DNA of 64,000 bases, from positions 62,001-126,000 of the forward strand of contig BMTH01000002.1 of assembly GCA_014649575.1 (NCBI GenBank), given 5' to 3'. Positions 50,135-59,873 of the stretch are shown in pieces (positions within the stretch are counted from its first letter, which is position 1; the number at the start of each line of letters is the position of its first letter). The notes beneath the pieces were generated by a model. That model ran no database searches. It was not told the DNA's origin and saw only the letters and a program-made list of their open reading frames with translations. This DNA is from Streptomyces griseoincarnatus. GTDB taxonomy: Bacteria > Actinomycetota > Actinomycetes > Streptomycetales > Streptomycetaceae. A program made the position numbers and the translations under genes.

Positions 50135-51414
50135 TTGGCGTCCCCCTCGATCTCGGCGGTGCCGGAGGCGTTGTCCTCGACCTCGGCGTCCGTGTCGTAC
50201 AGCCCGAAGTAGCGGGCCGCGGTGTCCATGTCCTTGTCGCCGCGCCCGGACAGGTTGACGACGATCAGCCCGTCCTTGCCCAGCTCCTTGCCGACCTCCA
50301 GGGCGCCGGCCAGGGCGTGCGCGGACTCGATGGCCGGGATGATGCCCTCGGTGCGCGACAGCAGGCGCAGGGCCTGCATGGCGGCGTCGTCGGTGACCGC
50401 CCGGTACTCGCCGCGGCCGCTGTCCTTGAGGAAGGCGTGCTCGGGGCCGATGCCCGGGTAGTCGAGGCCCGCGGAGATCGAGTACGGCTCGGTGATCTGG
50501 CCCTCGTCGTCCTGGAGGACGTAGGAGCGGGAGCCGTGCAGGATTCCGGGCTCGCCGGCGGTGAGGGTGGCGGCGTGCTCGCCGGTCTCGATGCCGTGTC
50601 CGGCGGGCTCGCAGCCGATGAGGCGGACGCCCTCGTCGGGGATGAACGCGTGGAACAGGCCGATGGCGTTGGAGCCGCCGCCGACGCAGGCGACCGCGGC
50701 GTCGGGCAGCCGGCCGGCCTGCTCCAGCAGCTGGCGGCGGGCCTCCACGCCGATGACGCGGTGGAAGTCGCGGACCATCGCCGGGAAGGGATGCGGGCCC
50801 GCGACGGTGCCGAACAGGTAGTGGGTGCGGTCGACGTTGGCGACCCAGTCGCGGAACGCCTCGTTGATGGCGTCCTTGAGGGTGCGGCTGCCGGACTTCA
50901 CGGCGACGACCTCGGCGCCGAGCATCCGCATCCGGGCCACGTTCAGCGCCTGACGCCGGGTGTCGATCTCGCCCATGTAGATCGTGCACTCGAGGCCGAA
51001 CAGGGCGCAGGCGGTGGCGGTGGCCACGCCGTGCTGCCCCGCGCCGGTCTCGGCGATGACGCGGGTCTTGCCCATGCGCTTGGTGAGCAGGGCCTGGCCG
51101 AGCACGTTGTTGATCTTGTGCGAGCCGGTGTGGTTGAGGTCCTCGCGCTTGAGGAAGACGCGGGCGCCGCCGGCGTGCTCGGCGAAGCGGGGGACCTCGG
51201 TGAGGGCGCTGGGGCGGCCGGTGTAGTGCGCCAGGAGGGCGTCGAGCTCGCGGGCGAACTCGGGGTCGGACTTGGCCTTGTCGTACTCGACGGCGACCTC
51301 GTCGACGGCGGCGACGAGGGCCTCGGGGATGAACTTGCCGCCGAAGGCGCCGAAGTAGCCCTCCGTGGAAGGGGTTCGACCCTCCGGGTCGGGGATGAAG
51401 AAGGTGCTGGGCAT
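50131..51414 (-). CDS. trpB: tryptophan synthase beta subunit
   Basis: A 427-residue PLP enzyme that joins indole and serine to form tryptophan. The PLP Lys is in [16 protein letters not shown], the phosphate loop is GGGSNAIG, and [19 protein letters not shown] is the family block. Length is slightly above the usual 400, through an acidic C-terminal tail ([19 protein letters not shown]). Coupled to trpA by a 4-nt overlap. The 150 bp before its start holds common Streptomyces repeats. Confidence 0.97.
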   Translation of the reverse strand: MPSTFFIPDPEGRTPSTEGYFGAFGGKFIPEALVAAVDEVAVEYDKAKSDPEFARELDALLAHYTGRPSALTEVPRFAEHAGGARVFLKREDLNHTGSHKINNVLGQALLTKRMGKTRVIAETGAGQHGVATATACALFGLECTIYMGEIDTRRQALNVARMRMLGAEVVAVKSGSRTLKDAINEAFRDWVANVDRTHYLFGTVAGPHPFPAMVRDFHRVIGVEARRQLLEQAGRLPDAAVACVGGGSNAIGLFHAFIPDEGVRLIGCEPAGHGIETGEHAATLTAGEPGILHGSRSYVLQDDEGQITEPYSISAGLDYPGIGPEHAFLKDSGRGEYRAVTDDAAMQALRLLSRTEGIIPAIESAHALAGALEVGKELGKDGLIVVNLSGRGDKDMDTAARYFGLYDTDAEVEDNASGTAEIEGDAK

Positions 51415-51500
51415 GCGTGTACCTCACGGTGAGTGTGTGTGGACGACACTGAGCGCCGTGGGGGCGGGGTGGTTCGTCGGCCGCAGGCCGTACGTGGCTC

Positions 51501-51600
51501 GTCGCGCAGTTCCCCGCGCCCCTGGAGGGGTGGGGGGTGTTCGGCCCGTGCGGGTCCGTTGTGGTTCAGCGCGCCGTTCCCCGCGCCCCTTGCGGGGCGC
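51501..51600. repeat. paired GC-rich interspersed repeats before trpB
   Basis: Two related segments, GTCGCGCAGTTCCCCGCGCC onward at 51501-51530 and a CGCGCCGTTCCCCGCGCCCC copy at about 51570-51600, lie between trpM and trpB. The second can form an 8-bp hairpin (51582-51601) and runs into the 3' end of trpM. I recognise this unit as a frequent intergenic repeat in Streptomyces. Confidence 0.6.
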
Positions 51601-51733
51601 GCTGCCATCGCCTGCCGTTCACCTGGCCCGGTTCGTCGCCGATGACGTAGCGGACCCTGCGGCCGTGGACCCGGCGGGCCGGGGCACGGCAGCCGCGGGG
51701 CCGGCAGCCTCGTGCGAGTCGGGAGAGCGTCAT
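51566..51733 (-). CDS. trpM: TrpM (TrpX) small protein of the trp cluster
   Basis: A 55-residue very basic protein, MTLSRLARGCRPRG onward, with the core RYVIGDEPGQVNGRRWQR. It begins 23 nt after the trpC stop and precedes trpB. A short gene in exactly this place, called trpX or trpM, is known in S. coelicolor; I recall that trpM influences tryptophan levels, but its mechanism is unclear. The last 12 residues run into a common repeat, so the true C-terminus may vary among strains. No obvious domain. Confidence 0.75.
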   Translation of the reverse strand: MTLSRLARGCRPRGCRAPARRVHGRRVRYVIGDEPGQVNGRRWQRAPQGARGTAR

Positions 51734-51755
51734 CGGGGGTCAGCCTTGCGAGGTC

Positions 51756-52562
51756 TCAGCGGCCGTGCCGGAGGGCCGGGTGCTCGCCCGCGGCGACCAG
51801 GTCGGCGACCGCCGTCTTCGGGTCCTTGCCGGTCACCAGGGACTCGCCGACCAGGACGGCGTCGGCCCCGGCGTTGGCGTAGGCGATCAGGTCGTGCGGG
51901 CCGCGCACGCCGGACTCGGCGACCCTCACGAGGTGCGCCGGGATCTCGGGGGCGACCCGCTCGAAGGTGCCGCGGTCGACCTCGAGGGTCTTCAGGTTGC
52001 GCGCGTTGACGCCGATGACCTTGGCGCCGGCGTCGACCGCCCGCTCCACCTCGTCCTCGTCGTGCACCTCGACCAGCGGGGTGAGGCCGATGGACTCGGC
52101 GCGCTCGATGAGCGACTCCAGGGCGGACTGCTCCAGGGCGGCCACGATCAGCAGCGCCAGGTCGGCGCCGTACGCGCGGGCCTCCCAGAGCTGGTACGAG
52201 GTGACGATGAAGTCCTTGCGCAGCACCGGGATGTCGACCTTGGCGCGGACGGCCTCCAGGTCGGCCAGCGAGCCGCCGAAGCGGCGCTGTTCGGTGAGGA
52301 CGGAGATGACGGCGGCGCCGCCCGCCTCGTAGTCGGCGGCGAGGCCGGCCGGGTCGGCGATCGCGGCCAGCGCGCCCTTGGACGGGCTGGAGCGCTTGAC
52401 CTCGCAGATCACCTTGACGCCGTCGCCGCGCAGGGCGGCCACGCCGTCCTTGGCGGCGGGGGCCTTGGCCGCGCGCTCCTTGAGCTCGTCGAGGCTGACG
52501 CGCGCCTGCCGCTCCGCGAGGTCGGCACGGACTCCGTCGATGATCTCGTCGAGCACACTCAC
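51756..52562 (-). CDS. trpC: indole-3-glycerol phosphate synthase
   Basis: A 268-residue TIM barrel closing the ring of carboxyphenylamino-deoxyribulose phosphate. The N-terminal helix plus [27 protein letters not shown] and [14 protein letters not shown] are the catalytic and phosphate-binding blocks. GTG 52562 gives the family start [15 protein letters not shown]. The 119 bp upstream lacks a tryptophan-rich leader peptide, so classic attenuation is not seen. Confidence 0.96.
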   Translation of the reverse strand: MSVLDEIIDGVRADLAERQARVSLDELKERAAKAPAAKDGVAALRGDGVKVICEVKRSSPSKGALAAIADPAGLAADYEAGGAAVISVLTEQRRFGGSLADLEAVRAKVDIPVLRKDFIVTSYQLWEARAYGADLALLIVAALEQSALESLIERAESIGLTPLVEVHDEDEVERAVDAGAKVIGVNARNLKTLEVDRGTFERVAPEIPAHLVRVAESGVRGPHDLIAYANAGADAVLVGESLVTGKDPKTAVADLVAAGEHPALRHGR

Positions 52563-52681
52563 GCGAGCGGCCCCCTTCCTGACGGTCGGGCTTGGCTGGT
52601 CCCTGCGATGGTATCCGGAGCAGGGCGAATGCCCCGCATCCGGCTGTGGCGACGTCCAGCACCTGGACGATCACCGCTCGT

Positions 52682-53116
52682 TCACGGGTGCAGCCAGCCG
52701 CCGAACGGCGTGTTCCGCAGCACCGTGAAGGCCAGCAGCAGACCGCCGACCGTCCACAGCACCGCGGGCGGCGGGTCGAGGCGCATCGGCCGGCCACGCG
52801 CCGCGCGGATCACCCAGACGGTCCACAGCACGGCGAAGGCGGCGTAGCCGAGGACGGCGGGGGCGTTGGCCTGGAGGGCGGCGGCCAGGTCGCCGTGGGC
52901 GACGGCGTGGGCGCTGCGCAGTCCGCCGCAGCCGGGGCAGTACAGGCCGGTGAGGCCGAGCAGCGGGCAGACCGGGTAGTGCCCGGGTTCGTTGGGGTCG
53001 ACGGCGGCGACGTAGGCGAAGGCCGCGGTCACGGCGGCGAGCAGGCCGGCGGGGGCGGCCAGCCGGGCCGCCCGGCCGGGGACCGCGTGGGGGCTCGGGG
53101 CGTTCACGGGAGGCAT
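52682..53116 (-). CDS. DUF2752 membrane protein
   Basis: A 144-residue protein with three membrane segments (about 17-40, 80-103, 118-135). The DUF2752 mark CPGCGGLR at 60-67, preceded by YPVCPLLGLTGLY, is clear. The conserved cysteines suggest metal or disulfide chemistry, but the family has no known function. It lies between trpE and trpC in the minus-strand run. Confidence 0.85.
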   Translation of the reverse strand: MPPVNAPSPHAVPGRAARLAAPAGLLAAVTAAFAYVAAVDPNEPGHYPVCPLLGLTGLYCPGCGGLRSAHAVAHGDLAAALQANAPAVLGYAAFAVLWTVWVIRAARGRPMRLDPPPAVLWTVGGLLLAFTVLRNTPFGGWLHP

Positions 53117-53192
53117 TGTCCCCCGGGCACACCGCGGGGGCGGCTCCGGCTCACGGCCGGACGCCGCCCCCGTACGGAGTGGTCCGCGGGGC

Positions 53193-53444
53193 TCAGCCCT
53201 GGGCGCGGGCCGGCTCGCGGTCGCCGGTGGTCGCGTGCACCGGGTGGTCGCTCTTCGGCTGGCCCAGGCCCATCGAACGCATGACGGCGCCGACCACGCC
53301 GCCGAGGAGGATGACGCCCATGCTGACCCAGAAGCCCACGGGCTGGGCCATCACCATGAACGCGCCCGCGGCGCAGAAACCGATGAAGGCGATGATGACA
53401 CCGGTCCAGGCGGCCGGGGTGTGACCGTGGCTGCTGCCCGCCAT
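53193..53444 (-). CDS. HGxxPAAW-motif membrane protein
   Basis: An 83-residue protein from ATG 53444, preceded by GAGGAG. MAGSSHGHTPAAWTGV carries the HGxxPAAW motif that names the family, followed by two membrane segments (about 15-35 and 38-58) and a soluble tail. Function unknown. The frame extends upstream to 53507, but that start lacks a ribosome binding site. Confidence 0.88.
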   Translation of the reverse strand: MAGSSHGHTPAAWTGVIIAFIGFCAAGAFMVMAQPVGFWVSMGVILLGGVVGAVMRSMGLGQPKSDHPVHATTGDREPARAQG

Positions 53445-53552
53445 TGCTTGCTCCTCGTTGCCGTGTACGTGGGTGAGCGGAACGCTCGTCCCCATTGTCC
53501 CGCACACGCCGGACCGCCGTGCGCCGGGGTCTGCCGTGGCGGGTTGCGCGGC

Positions 53553-54194
53553 TCAGGCGCCGGTGGGGTCCTCGCCTCGGTCGAGGGCCTTCCAGAGCTC
53601 CTCGGGACGGTCCGGGTCGGCCTGGGCGGCCGTCCGGCGCGGACGAGGAGCGCCGCCCCGCTCGTAGCGGCCGGACATGGCGGGCCAGAGGCGTCCGTAG
53701 CGCACGGCGAGCAGTCCGGCGACGAGCAGCAGCAGTCCGCCGACGGCGGCGACGTACGGCCAGGCGGTGTGGGAGAGGGCGCCGACGGTCGCGGAGGCGT
53801 CGCCGGAGGCCTGCGCGGCCTTCTCGTCGAGGGCGGTGGAGTCGGACGCGCCGAGCAGCGCGGCGGCGACCGTGCCGGCCCCGGAGAGGGCGAGCACGGC
53901 GGAGACGGCGAGCCGTCCGGCGCGGCGCACGGCGAAGACGGCGACCAGGGCGGCGAGCCCGACGACGGCCAGGGCGGCGGGCACGCCGGTGACGTCACTG
54001 CCCTTGGCGGTCAGCGGGAACGCGCCGCCGGCCACCGTCGCGGTGCCCTCCGACCACTCCTGCCGGGTGGCGAGCAGGGCCACGGCCGCGCCGAGGGCGC
54101 CGCTCAGCAGGGCGGCGGCGAGACTCGTACGGCCGGTCCGGGAGGGGCCGGCGGGCTCGGAACGGGGGCTGGGTACGGCAGTCACGCCCTCCAC
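53553..54194 (-). CDS. TIGR02234-type Trp-operon membrane protein
   Basis: A 213-residue protein with four membrane helices (about 25-45, 72-90, 97-115, 142-165), extracytoplasmic loop ATVAGGAFPLTAKGSDV, and a basic C-terminal tail. It matches the actinobacterial Trp biosynthesis-associated membrane protein family, found beside trpE. Role unknown; a link to tryptophan or indole transport is only a guess. It begins 42 nt after trpE. Confidence 0.88.
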   Translation of the reverse strand: MEGVTAVPSPRSEPAGPSRTGRTSLAAALLSGALGAAVALLATRQEWSEGTATVAGGAFPLTAKGSDVTGVPAALAVVGLAALVAVFAVRRAGRLAVSAVLALSGAGTVAAALLGASDSTALDEKAAQASGDASATVGALSHTAWPYVAAVGGLLLLVAGLLAVRYGRLWPAMSGRYERGGAPRPRRTAAQADPDRPEELWKALDRGEDPTGA

Positions 54195-54236
54195 TATGGC
54201 CCCGTCCCCGGCCCGCGCGGCATCCGGGGGGCTGTG

Positions 54237-55730
54237 TCAGCCGTCACCCAGCCGGTTCGCGGTGTGGACGGCGCGCAGCACCGCGGCCGCCTTGTTGCGG
54301 CACTCGGTGTCCTCGGCGACCGGGTCGGAGTCGGCCACGATGCCCGCACCCGCCTGCACGTACGCGGTGCCGTCGCGCAGCAGGGCGGTGCGGATGGCGA
54401 TGGCCGTGTCGGAGTCCCCGGCGAAGTCGAGGTAGCCGACGCAGCCGCCGTACAGGCCGCGCCGGGACGGCTCCAGCTCGTCGATGATCTGCATCGCGCG
54501 GGGCTTGGGCGCGCCGGAGAGGGTGCCGGCCGGGAAGCAGGCGGTGAGCACGTCGAAGGCGGTGCGGTCGGCGGCGACCCGTCCGGTGACGGTCGAGACG
54601 ATGTGCATGACGTGCGAGTAGCGCTCGATCGACATGAAGTCGACGACCTCGACGGAGCCCGGTTCGCAGACCCGTCCGAGGTCGTTGCGGCCGAGGTCGA
54701 CGAGCATCAGGTGCTCGGCGCGCTCCTTGGGGTCGGCGAGCAGCTCGTCGGCGAGCGCCTGGTCCTCCTGCGGGGTGGCGCCGCGGTGCCGGGTGCCGGC
54801 GATGGGGTGCACCATCGCCTGCCCGTCCTCGACCTTCACCAGCGCCTCGGGCGACGACCCGGCCACGTCGAAGCCGTCGAACCGGAACAGGTACATGTAC
54901 GGCGACGGGTTGGTGGCGCGCAGCACCCGGTAGACGTCCAGGGCGCTCGCCGTGCAGGGCGTCTCGAACCGCTGGGAGGGGACCACCTGGAAGGCCTCGC
55001 CCGCGCGGATGCGCTCCTTGACGTCCTCGACGGCCTCCTGGAAATCGGGGCCGCCCCACAGCGCGGTGTACCCGGGCAGCTCGGACGGCGGCAGCGCGGC
55101 CGGGGGCTGGGCGACCGGGCGGGCGAGGTCGGCCTCCATGGCGTCGAGGCGGGCCACGGCGTCCGCGTAGGCCTCGTCGACGCCGGTCTCCAGGTCGTTG
55201 TGGTTGATCGCGTTGGCGATCAGCCACACGGAGCCCTCCCAGTGGTCCATGACGGCGAGGTCGCTGGTGAGCAGCATGGTCAGCTCGGGCAGCTTCAGGT
55301 CGTCCCGCTCGCCGGGGCCGATCTTCTCCAGGCGGCGCACGATGTCGTAGCCGAGGTAGCCGACCAGGCCGCCGGTGAAGGGCGGCAGGCCGAGGTCCTG
55401 GGCGAGGTCGCGCGGGGTGTGCAGGGTCCGGAGGGTGGCGCGCAGCGCGGCGAGCGGGTCGCCGTCGACGGGCACGCCGACCGGCGGGGTGCCCTCCCAG
55501 CGGGCCTGCCCGTCGCGCTCGGTGAGGGTGGCGGCGGACCGGACACCGACGAAGGAGTAGCGGGACCAGGCGCGCCCGTTCTCCGCGGACTCCAGCAGGA
55601 AGGTGCCGGGGCGCTCCGCTGCGAGCTTGCGGTAGAGCGCGACCGGGGTGTCGCCGTCGGCGAGGAGCTTGCGGGTGACCGGGATGACCCGGCGGTCGGT
55701 GGCGAGCTTGCGGAACGTCTCGAGGTCCAT
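54237..55730 (-). CDS. trpE: anthranilate synthase component I
   Basis: A 497-residue enzyme making anthranilate from chorismate. The tryptophan feedback site is in [10 protein letters not shown] (Ser48); the catalytic chorismate-binding domain has [29 protein letters not shown] and [15 protein letters not shown]. The ATG at 55730 is 11 nt from the hisI stop, so trpE is cotranscribed with hisI. The glutaminase partner TrpG and TrpD are not in this window. Confidence 0.96.
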   Translation of the reverse strand: MDLETFRKLATDRRVIPVTRKLLADGDTPVALYRKLAAERPGTFLLESAENGRAWSRYSFVGVRSAATLTERDGQARWEGTPPVGVPVDGDPLAALRATLRTLHTPRDLAQDLGLPPFTGGLVGYLGYDIVRRLEKIGPGERDDLKLPELTMLLTSDLAVMDHWEGSVWLIANAINHNDLETGVDEAYADAVARLDAMEADLARPVAQPPAALPPSELPGYTALWGGPDFQEAVEDVKERIRAGEAFQVVPSQRFETPCTASALDVYRVLRATNPSPYMYLFRFDGFDVAGSSPEALVKVEDGQAMVHPIAGTRHRGATPQEDQALADELLADPKERAEHLMLVDLGRNDLGRVCEPGSVEVVDFMSIERYSHVMHIVSTVTGRVAADRTAFDVLTACFPAGTLSGAPKPRAMQIIDELEPSRRGLYGGCVGYLDFAGDSDTAIAIRTALLRDGTAYVQAGAGIVADSDPVAEDTECRNKAAAVLRAVHTANRLGDG

Positions 55731-55741
55731 GGCGGCAGACC

Positions 55742-56191
55742 CTACTGATCGCCGGCGGGCACGCCGGTACCGGCGTCCGCGTCCTTCAGCAGCACGTCGG
55801 CGTCGAAGCAGGTGCGGTCGCCGGTGTGGCAGGCGGCGCCCACCTGGTCGACCTTGACCAGCACGGTGTCGGCGTCGCAGTCCAGCGCGACCGACTTCAC
55901 CCACTGGAAGTGGCCCGAGGTGTCGCCCTTGACCCAGTACTCCTGGCGGCTGCGCGACCAGTAGGTGCAGCGGCCGGTGGTGAGGGTGCGGTGCAGCGCC
56001 TCGTCGTCCATCCAGCCCAGCATCAGCACCTCCCCGGTGTCGTACTGCTGGGCGATCGCGGGGAGGAGGCCGTCCGGGGTGCGCTTGAGGCGCGCGGCGA
56101 TCTCCGGGTCGAGGCTGCTGGGCGGAGCGCCGTGGCGCGAAGCGCCTCCGTGAGGGGCGGTGGCCGGGCGACGGGCGGGCGTGCTGGTCAT
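55742..56191 (-). CDS. hisI: phosphoribosyl-AMP cyclohydrolase
   Basis: A 149-residue enzyme for the third step of histidine synthesis. Motifs are [42 protein letters not shown], and the zinc-binding [12 protein letters not shown]. The first 28 residues are a Pro/Ala-rich extension beyond the usual start near [10 protein letters not shown], but no better start codon exists. HisE (the pyrophosphohydrolase) is not fused and must lie elsewhere. First gene of the hisI-trpE run. Confidence 0.95.
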   Translation of the reverse strand: MTSTPARRPATAPHGGASRHGAPPSSLDPEIAARLKRTPDGLLPAIAQQYDTGEVLMLGWMDDEALHRTLTTGRCTYWSRSRQEYWVKGDTSGHFQWVKSVALDCDADTVLVKVDQVGAACHTGDRTCFDADVLLKDADAGTGVPAGDQ

Positions 56192-56274
56192 GGGTCCATT
56201 CTGCCGCGCGCCCCCGGTCCCCCCGTGCCGTCGTCCACTGTCCGGACGTGACGGCCCGCCGTAGGCTGGCTGGC

Positions 56275-56910
56275 ATGTCGACCCATGCCAAGCGTGAACG
56301 ACTCCTCCTGGCCGACCTGCTGGAGACCGCGGGCCCGGAGGCGCCCACCCTCTGCGAGGGCTGGACCACCCGGGACCTGGCCGCGCACGTGGTGGTGCGC
56401 GAGCGCCGTCCGGACGCGGCGGGCGGCATCCTGGTGAAACAGCTGGCGTCGCGTCTGGAGCGGGTGACGGCGGAGTTCCTGGCGAAGCCGTACGACGAGC
56501 TGATCGGGCTGATCCGCACCGGCCCGCCGCGGTTCTCCCCCTTCTCGCTCAAGCAGGTCGACGAGATGTCGAACGTGATCGAGTTCTACGTCCACGCCGA
56601 GGACGTCCGCCGGGCGCAGCCGGACTGGACGCCGCGCGAGCTGGACCCGGTGTTCCAGGACGCCCTGTGGTCACGCCTCGAGCGCTCGGCGCGGCTGATG
56701 GGCCGGGGGGTGCCGACCGGTCTGGTGCTGCGCCGTCCGGACGGGCAGACGACGGTGGCGCGCCGCGGGGCGCCGGTGGTGACGGTGACCGGACAGCCGT
56801 CCGAGCTGGTGATGTTCGCGTACGGCCGGCAGGGCGCCGCGAAGGTGGAGCTGGACGGCGACGAGAACGCGATCGCCCGGCTGCGCGCCACCAAACAGCT
56901 CGGCATCTGA
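56275..56910 (+). CDS. TIGR03085-type metal-binding protein
   Basis: A 211-residue protein starting at ATG 56275 ([17 protein letters not shown]). The N-terminal helical domain with [21 protein letters not shown] resembles the DinB/mycothiol-dependent isomerase superfamily; [14 protein letters not shown] gives further His/Asp residues for a metal site. The C-terminal third is a small sterol-carrier-like region ([18 protein letters not shown]). Function unknown. It and the next gene are the only plus-strand genes inside the his/trp block. Confidence 0.85.
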   Translation: MSTHAKRERLLLADLLETAGPEAPTLCEGWTTRDLAAHVVVRERRPDAAGGILVKQLASRLERVTAEFLAKPYDELIGLIRTGPPRFSPFSLKQVDEMSNVIEFYVHAEDVRRAQPDWTPRELDPVFQDALWSRLERSARLMGRGVPTGLVLRRPDGQTTVARRGAPVVTVTGQPSELVMFAYGRQGAAKVELDGDENAIARLRATKQLGI

Positions 56911-56942
56911 CCGCTCGGCTCGGCTCCGGAAAGGCACGGCTC

Positions 56943-57341
56943 GTGATCAAGGTCGCCATGACGAGTGTGTACGTGGAGGACGTGGCCAAGGCGCACGCCT
57001 TCTACACCGGGGTGCTCGGCTTCGAGACGCGCACCCATGTGAACCCGGGCGGCGGCAAGCCGTTCGTCACGGTGGGGGCGCGCGAGGGCGCCCAGCCGGA
57101 TCTGGAGCTGCTGCTGGAGCCGGGCGACGGGCCGATCGCGGAGCCCTACCGGCGCGCGGTGCGCGAGGCGGGACTGCCGTCGATCGTGTTCTCGGTGGAC
57201 GACCTGCGCGCGGAGTTCGAGCGGCTGCGCGGGGAGGGCGTCCACTTCGTCCGGGAGCCGGAGAAGCAGGGCCCGGTGCTGACCGCGCTGCTGGACGACA
57301 CGGTCGGCAATCTGATCCAGCTCACGCAGCCGCTCGGCTGA
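56943..57341 (+). CDS. VOC/glyoxalase family protein
   Basis: A 132-residue two-module vicinal-oxygen-chelate protein, GTG start at 56943, 32 nt after the previous stop. It has DVAKAHAFYTGVLGFE, a middle QPDLELLLEP strand and the closing LDDTVGNLIQLTQP. Members bind a divalent metal and act as isomerases, dioxygenases or resistance proteins; the substrate is not predictable. It ends 3 bp from the convergent hisF stop, leaving no room for a terminator. Confidence 0.85.
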   Translation: MIKVAMTSVYVEDVAKAHAFYTGVLGFETRTHVNPGGGKPFVTVGAREGAQPDLELLLEPGDGPIAEPYRRAVREAGLPSIVFSVDDLRAEFERLRGEGVHFVREPEKQGPVLTALLDDTVGNLIQLTQPLG

Positions 57342-57344
57342 GGC

Positions 57345-58100
57345 TCACCGCACCGGGTGGCCGGCGTCCCTGAGGGTCTGCTTGACCTCGCCGATGCGCA
57401 GGTCGCCGAAGTGGAACACCGAGGCGGCCAGCACCGCGTCCGCGCCGGCGGCGACGGCGGGCGGGAAGTCGGCGAGCTTGCCGGCGCCGCCGGAGGCGAT
57501 CACCGGAACCGTGACGTGCTTGCGCACGGCGGCGATCATCTCCAGGTCGTAGCCGTCCTTGGTGCCGTCGGCGTCCATGGAGTTCAGCAGGATCTCGCCG
57601 GCGCCCAGCTCGGCGGCGCGGTGCGCCCACTCGACGGCGTCGAGGCCGGTGCCGCGGCGGCCGCCGTGCGTGGTGACCTCGAAGGTCCCGCCCTCGGTGC
57701 GCCGGGCGTCGACCGAGAGGACGAGCACCTGGCGGCCGAACCGCTCGGCGATCTCCCGGATGAGGTCGGGCCGGGCGATGGCGGCGGTGTTCACGCCCAC
57801 CTTGTCGGCGCCGGCCCGCAGCAGCTTGTCGACGTCCTCGGCGGTGCGCACGCCGCCGCCCACGGTGAGCGGGATGAACACCTGCTCGGCGGTGCGGCGG
57901 ACCACGTCGTAGGTGGTCTCACGGTTGCCGGAGGACGCGGTGATGTCCAGGAACGTCAGCTCGTCGGCGCCCTCCGCGTCGTACACCTTCGCCATCTCGA
58001 CGGGGTCGCCCGCGTCGCGCAGGTTCTGGAAGTTGACGCCCTTGACGACCCGGCCGCCGTCCACGTCCAGGCAGGGGATGACTCGGACCGCCAGGGTCAT
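57345..58100 (-). CDS. hisF: imidazole glycerol phosphate synthase, cyclase subunit
   Basis: A 251-residue TIM barrel that uses ammonia from HisH to make imidazole glycerol phosphate and [22 protein letters not shown] holds the first catalytic Asp, and SVDARR the second; the rest shows half-barrel duplication ([10 protein letters not shown] and [11 protein letters not shown]). The start overlaps the RidA stop (ATGA). Confidence 0.97.
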   Translation of the reverse strand: MTLAVRVIPCLDVDGGRVVKGVNFQNLRDAGDPVEMAKVYDAEGADELTFLDITASSGNRETTYDVVRRTAEQVFIPLTVGGGVRTAEDVDKLLRAGADKVGVNTAAIARPDLIREIAERFGRQVLVLSVDARRTEGGTFEVTTHGGRRGTGLDAVEWAHRAAELGAGEILLNSMDADGTKDGYDLEMIAAVRKHVTVPVIASGGAGKLADFPPAVAAGADAVLAASVFHFGDLRIGEVKQTLRDAGHPVR

Positions 58101-58501
58101 GAATCCACGGCTCCTCTGAATGCTTCGAGTTCCACTGAGACCAGTACGCGCGAGTCGACGAAGCCCTCGACCACCAGCAGCGTGGTGACCGGCCGGACCG
58201 TGTCGAACAGCTCCTTGTGCGCGCGGCAGGCCTCGTCCACGTCCCGCGCGTGGGCGAGATGGATACGGGTGCGGATCACGGACCCGGCGTCGAGCCCGAA
58301 CTCCGCGACCGCCTCCAACGCGCTGGTGAAGGCCACCTTGGCCTGTTCGTACGGGTCGCCCTCCCCGTACAGCACGTCGCCCCGGAACGCGGTGGTGCCC
58401 GCGACCAGGACGAGGTCGCCGGCCGCGACGGCGCGCGCCGAGCCGAGGGTCTCCTCCCAGGGGTTCCCGCTCTGCACGCGCCGCACGGCTTCCGACGTCA
58501 T
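58097..58501 (-). CDS. RidA/YjgF-YER057c-family protein in the his operon
   Basis: A 134-residue protein with RidA-type strands: [56 protein letters not shown] and the closing [27 protein letters not shown]. RidA enzymes hydrolyse reactive enamine or imine intermediates. The subfamily differs from classic RidA around the deaminase Arg (here RPVTT), so activity is uncertain. Both ends overlap neighbours by ATGA, linking it tightly to priA and hisF. Confidence 0.85.
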   Translation of the reverse strand: MTSEAVRRVQSGNPWEETLGSARAVAAGDLVLVAGTTAFRGDVLYGEGDPYEQAKVAFTSALEAVAEFGLDAGSVIRTRIHLAHARDVDEACRAHKELFDTVRPVTTLLVVEGFVDSRVLVSVELEAFRGAVDS

Positions 58502-59223
58502 CGGGACACAGCCTCCAGGGCCTCTTCCAGGGTGAACGCCTTGGCGTACAGGGCCTTGCCGACGATGGAGCCCTCGACGCCGAGCGGCACCAGCTCGGCG
58601 ATCGCCCGCAGGTCGTCGAGCGAGGACACCCCGCCGGAGGCGACGACCGGGCGGTCGGTGGCGGCGCAGACGTTCTTCAGCAGCTCCAGGTTGGGGCCCT
58701 GGAGGGTGCCGTCCTTGGCGATGTCGGTGACGACGTAGCGGGCGCAGCCCTCCTTGTTGAGACGGTCCAGCGTCTCGTAGAGGTCGCCGCCGTCGCGGGT
58801 CCAGCCGCGGCCGCGCAGGGTGGTGCCGCGCACGTCGAGGCCGACGGCGATCTTGTCGCCGTGCTCGGCGATGACCTTGGCGACCCACTCGGGGGTCTCC
58901 AGGGCGGCCGTGCCGAGGTTGACGCGGGTGCAGCCGGTGGCGAGGGCGGCGGCCAGGGTGTCGTCGTCGCGGATGCCGCCGGACAGCTCCACCTTGATGT
59001 CCATCGCCCTGGTGACCTCCGCGATCAGCTCGCGGTTGTCGCCGGTGCCGAACGCGGCGTCCAGGTCGACCAGGTGCAGCCACTCGGCGCCGGAGCGCTG
59101 CCAGGCGAGCGCGGCCTCCAGCGGCGAGCCGTAGGAGGTCTCGGTGCCGGACTCGCCGTGCACGAGGCGGACGGCCTGGCCGTCGCGGACGTCGACGGCG
59201 GGGAGGAGTTCGAGGGTGGCCAT
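58498..59223 (-). CDS. priA: bifunctional HisA/TrpF isomerase PriA
   Basis: A 241-residue TIM barrel. [20 protein letters not shown] holds catalytic Asp11, and [15 protein letters not shown] the second Asp. In streptomycetes this protein isomerises both ProFAR for histidine and phosphoribosyl anthranilate for tryptophan. No separate trpF is seen in the trp cluster here, which fits that dual role. It overlaps the RidA gene by ATGA and lies 4 nt after hisH. Confidence 0.94.
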   Translation of the reverse strand: MATLELLPAVDVRDGQAVRLVHGESGTETSYGSPLEAALAWQRSGAEWLHLVDLDAAFGTGDNRELIAEVTRAMDIKVELSGGIRDDDTLAAALATGCTRVNLGTAALETPEWVAKVIAEHGDKIAVGLDVRGTTLRGRGWTRDGGDLYETLDRLNKEGCARYVVTDIAKDGTLQGPNLELLKNVCAATDRPVVASGGVSSLDDLRAIAELVPLGVEGSIVGKALYAKAFTLEEALEAVSR

Positions 59224-59227
59224 GTCT

Positions 59228-59869
59228 CTACAGGGTTCCGATCCAGTTGGTGAGGAGCTGGGCGCCGGCGTCGCCGGACTTCTCGGGGTGGAACTGGGTG
59301 GCCCACAGGGAGCCGTTCTCCACGGCGGCCACGAAGGGCTTGCCGTGGGTGGTCCAGGTGACGAGCGGAGGCTCCATCGCCGCGTTCGTCACCTCGAACG
59401 ACCAGTCGTGGACGGCGTAGGAGTGCACGAAGTAGAAGCGCGCGTCGTCGTCCAGGCCGGCGAACAGCCGGGAGTGCTCGGGGGCGTCCACGGTGTTCCA
59501 GCCCATGTGGGGGACGACGTCGGCCTGGAGCGGCTCGACGGAGCCGGGCCACTCGTCGAGGCCCTCCGCCTCGACGCCGTGCTCGATGCCGCGGGCGAAG
59601 AGGATCTGCATGCCGACGCAGATGCCCATGACGGGGCGGCCGCCGGCCAGGCGGCGGTCGACGATCCAGTCGCCGCGGGCCTCCTTGAGGCCCTTCATGC
59701 AGGCGGCGAACGCGCCGACGCCGGGCACCAGCAGCCCGTCGGCGTTCATCGCCTTGTCGAAGTCGCGGGTGATCTCGACGTCGGCACCGGCGCGCGCGAG
59801 GGCGCGCTCGGCGGAGCGGACGTTGCCGAAGCCGTAGTCGAAGACCACGACCTTCCTGGTGCTGCTCAA
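59228..59869 (-). CDS. hisH: imidazole glycerol phosphate synthase, glutaminase subunit
   Basis: A 213-residue class I glutamine amidotransferase feeding ammonia to HisF. The nucleophile Cys is in [14 protein letters not shown], and the His and Glu of the triad are in [10 protein letters not shown]. The N-terminal [18 protein letters not shown] is standard. Four nt separate it from the small membrane ORF upstream. Confidence 0.97.
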   Translation of the reverse strand: MSSTRKVVVFDYGFGNVRSAERALARAGADVEITRDFDKAMNADGLLVPGVGAFAACMKGLKEARGDWIVDRRLAGGRPVMGICVGMQILFARGIEHGVEAEGLDEWPGSVEPLQADVVPHMGWNTVDAPEHSRLFAGLDDDARFYFVHSYAVHDWSFEVTNAAMEPPLVTWTTHGKPFVAAVENGSLWATQFHPEKSGDAGAQLLTNWIGTL

Positions 59870-59873
59870 GGTC

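Noticed and set aside
49319..51427. A 702-codon fusion of trpA with upstream sequence
   Set aside because: The frame is open through trpB by chance; trpA starts at GTG 50134 with the usual coupling to the trpB stop.
52563..52681. A trp leader peptide or attenuator before trpC
   Set aside because: An open frame crosses the region but has no Trp cluster, no stop before trpC and no alternative hairpins.
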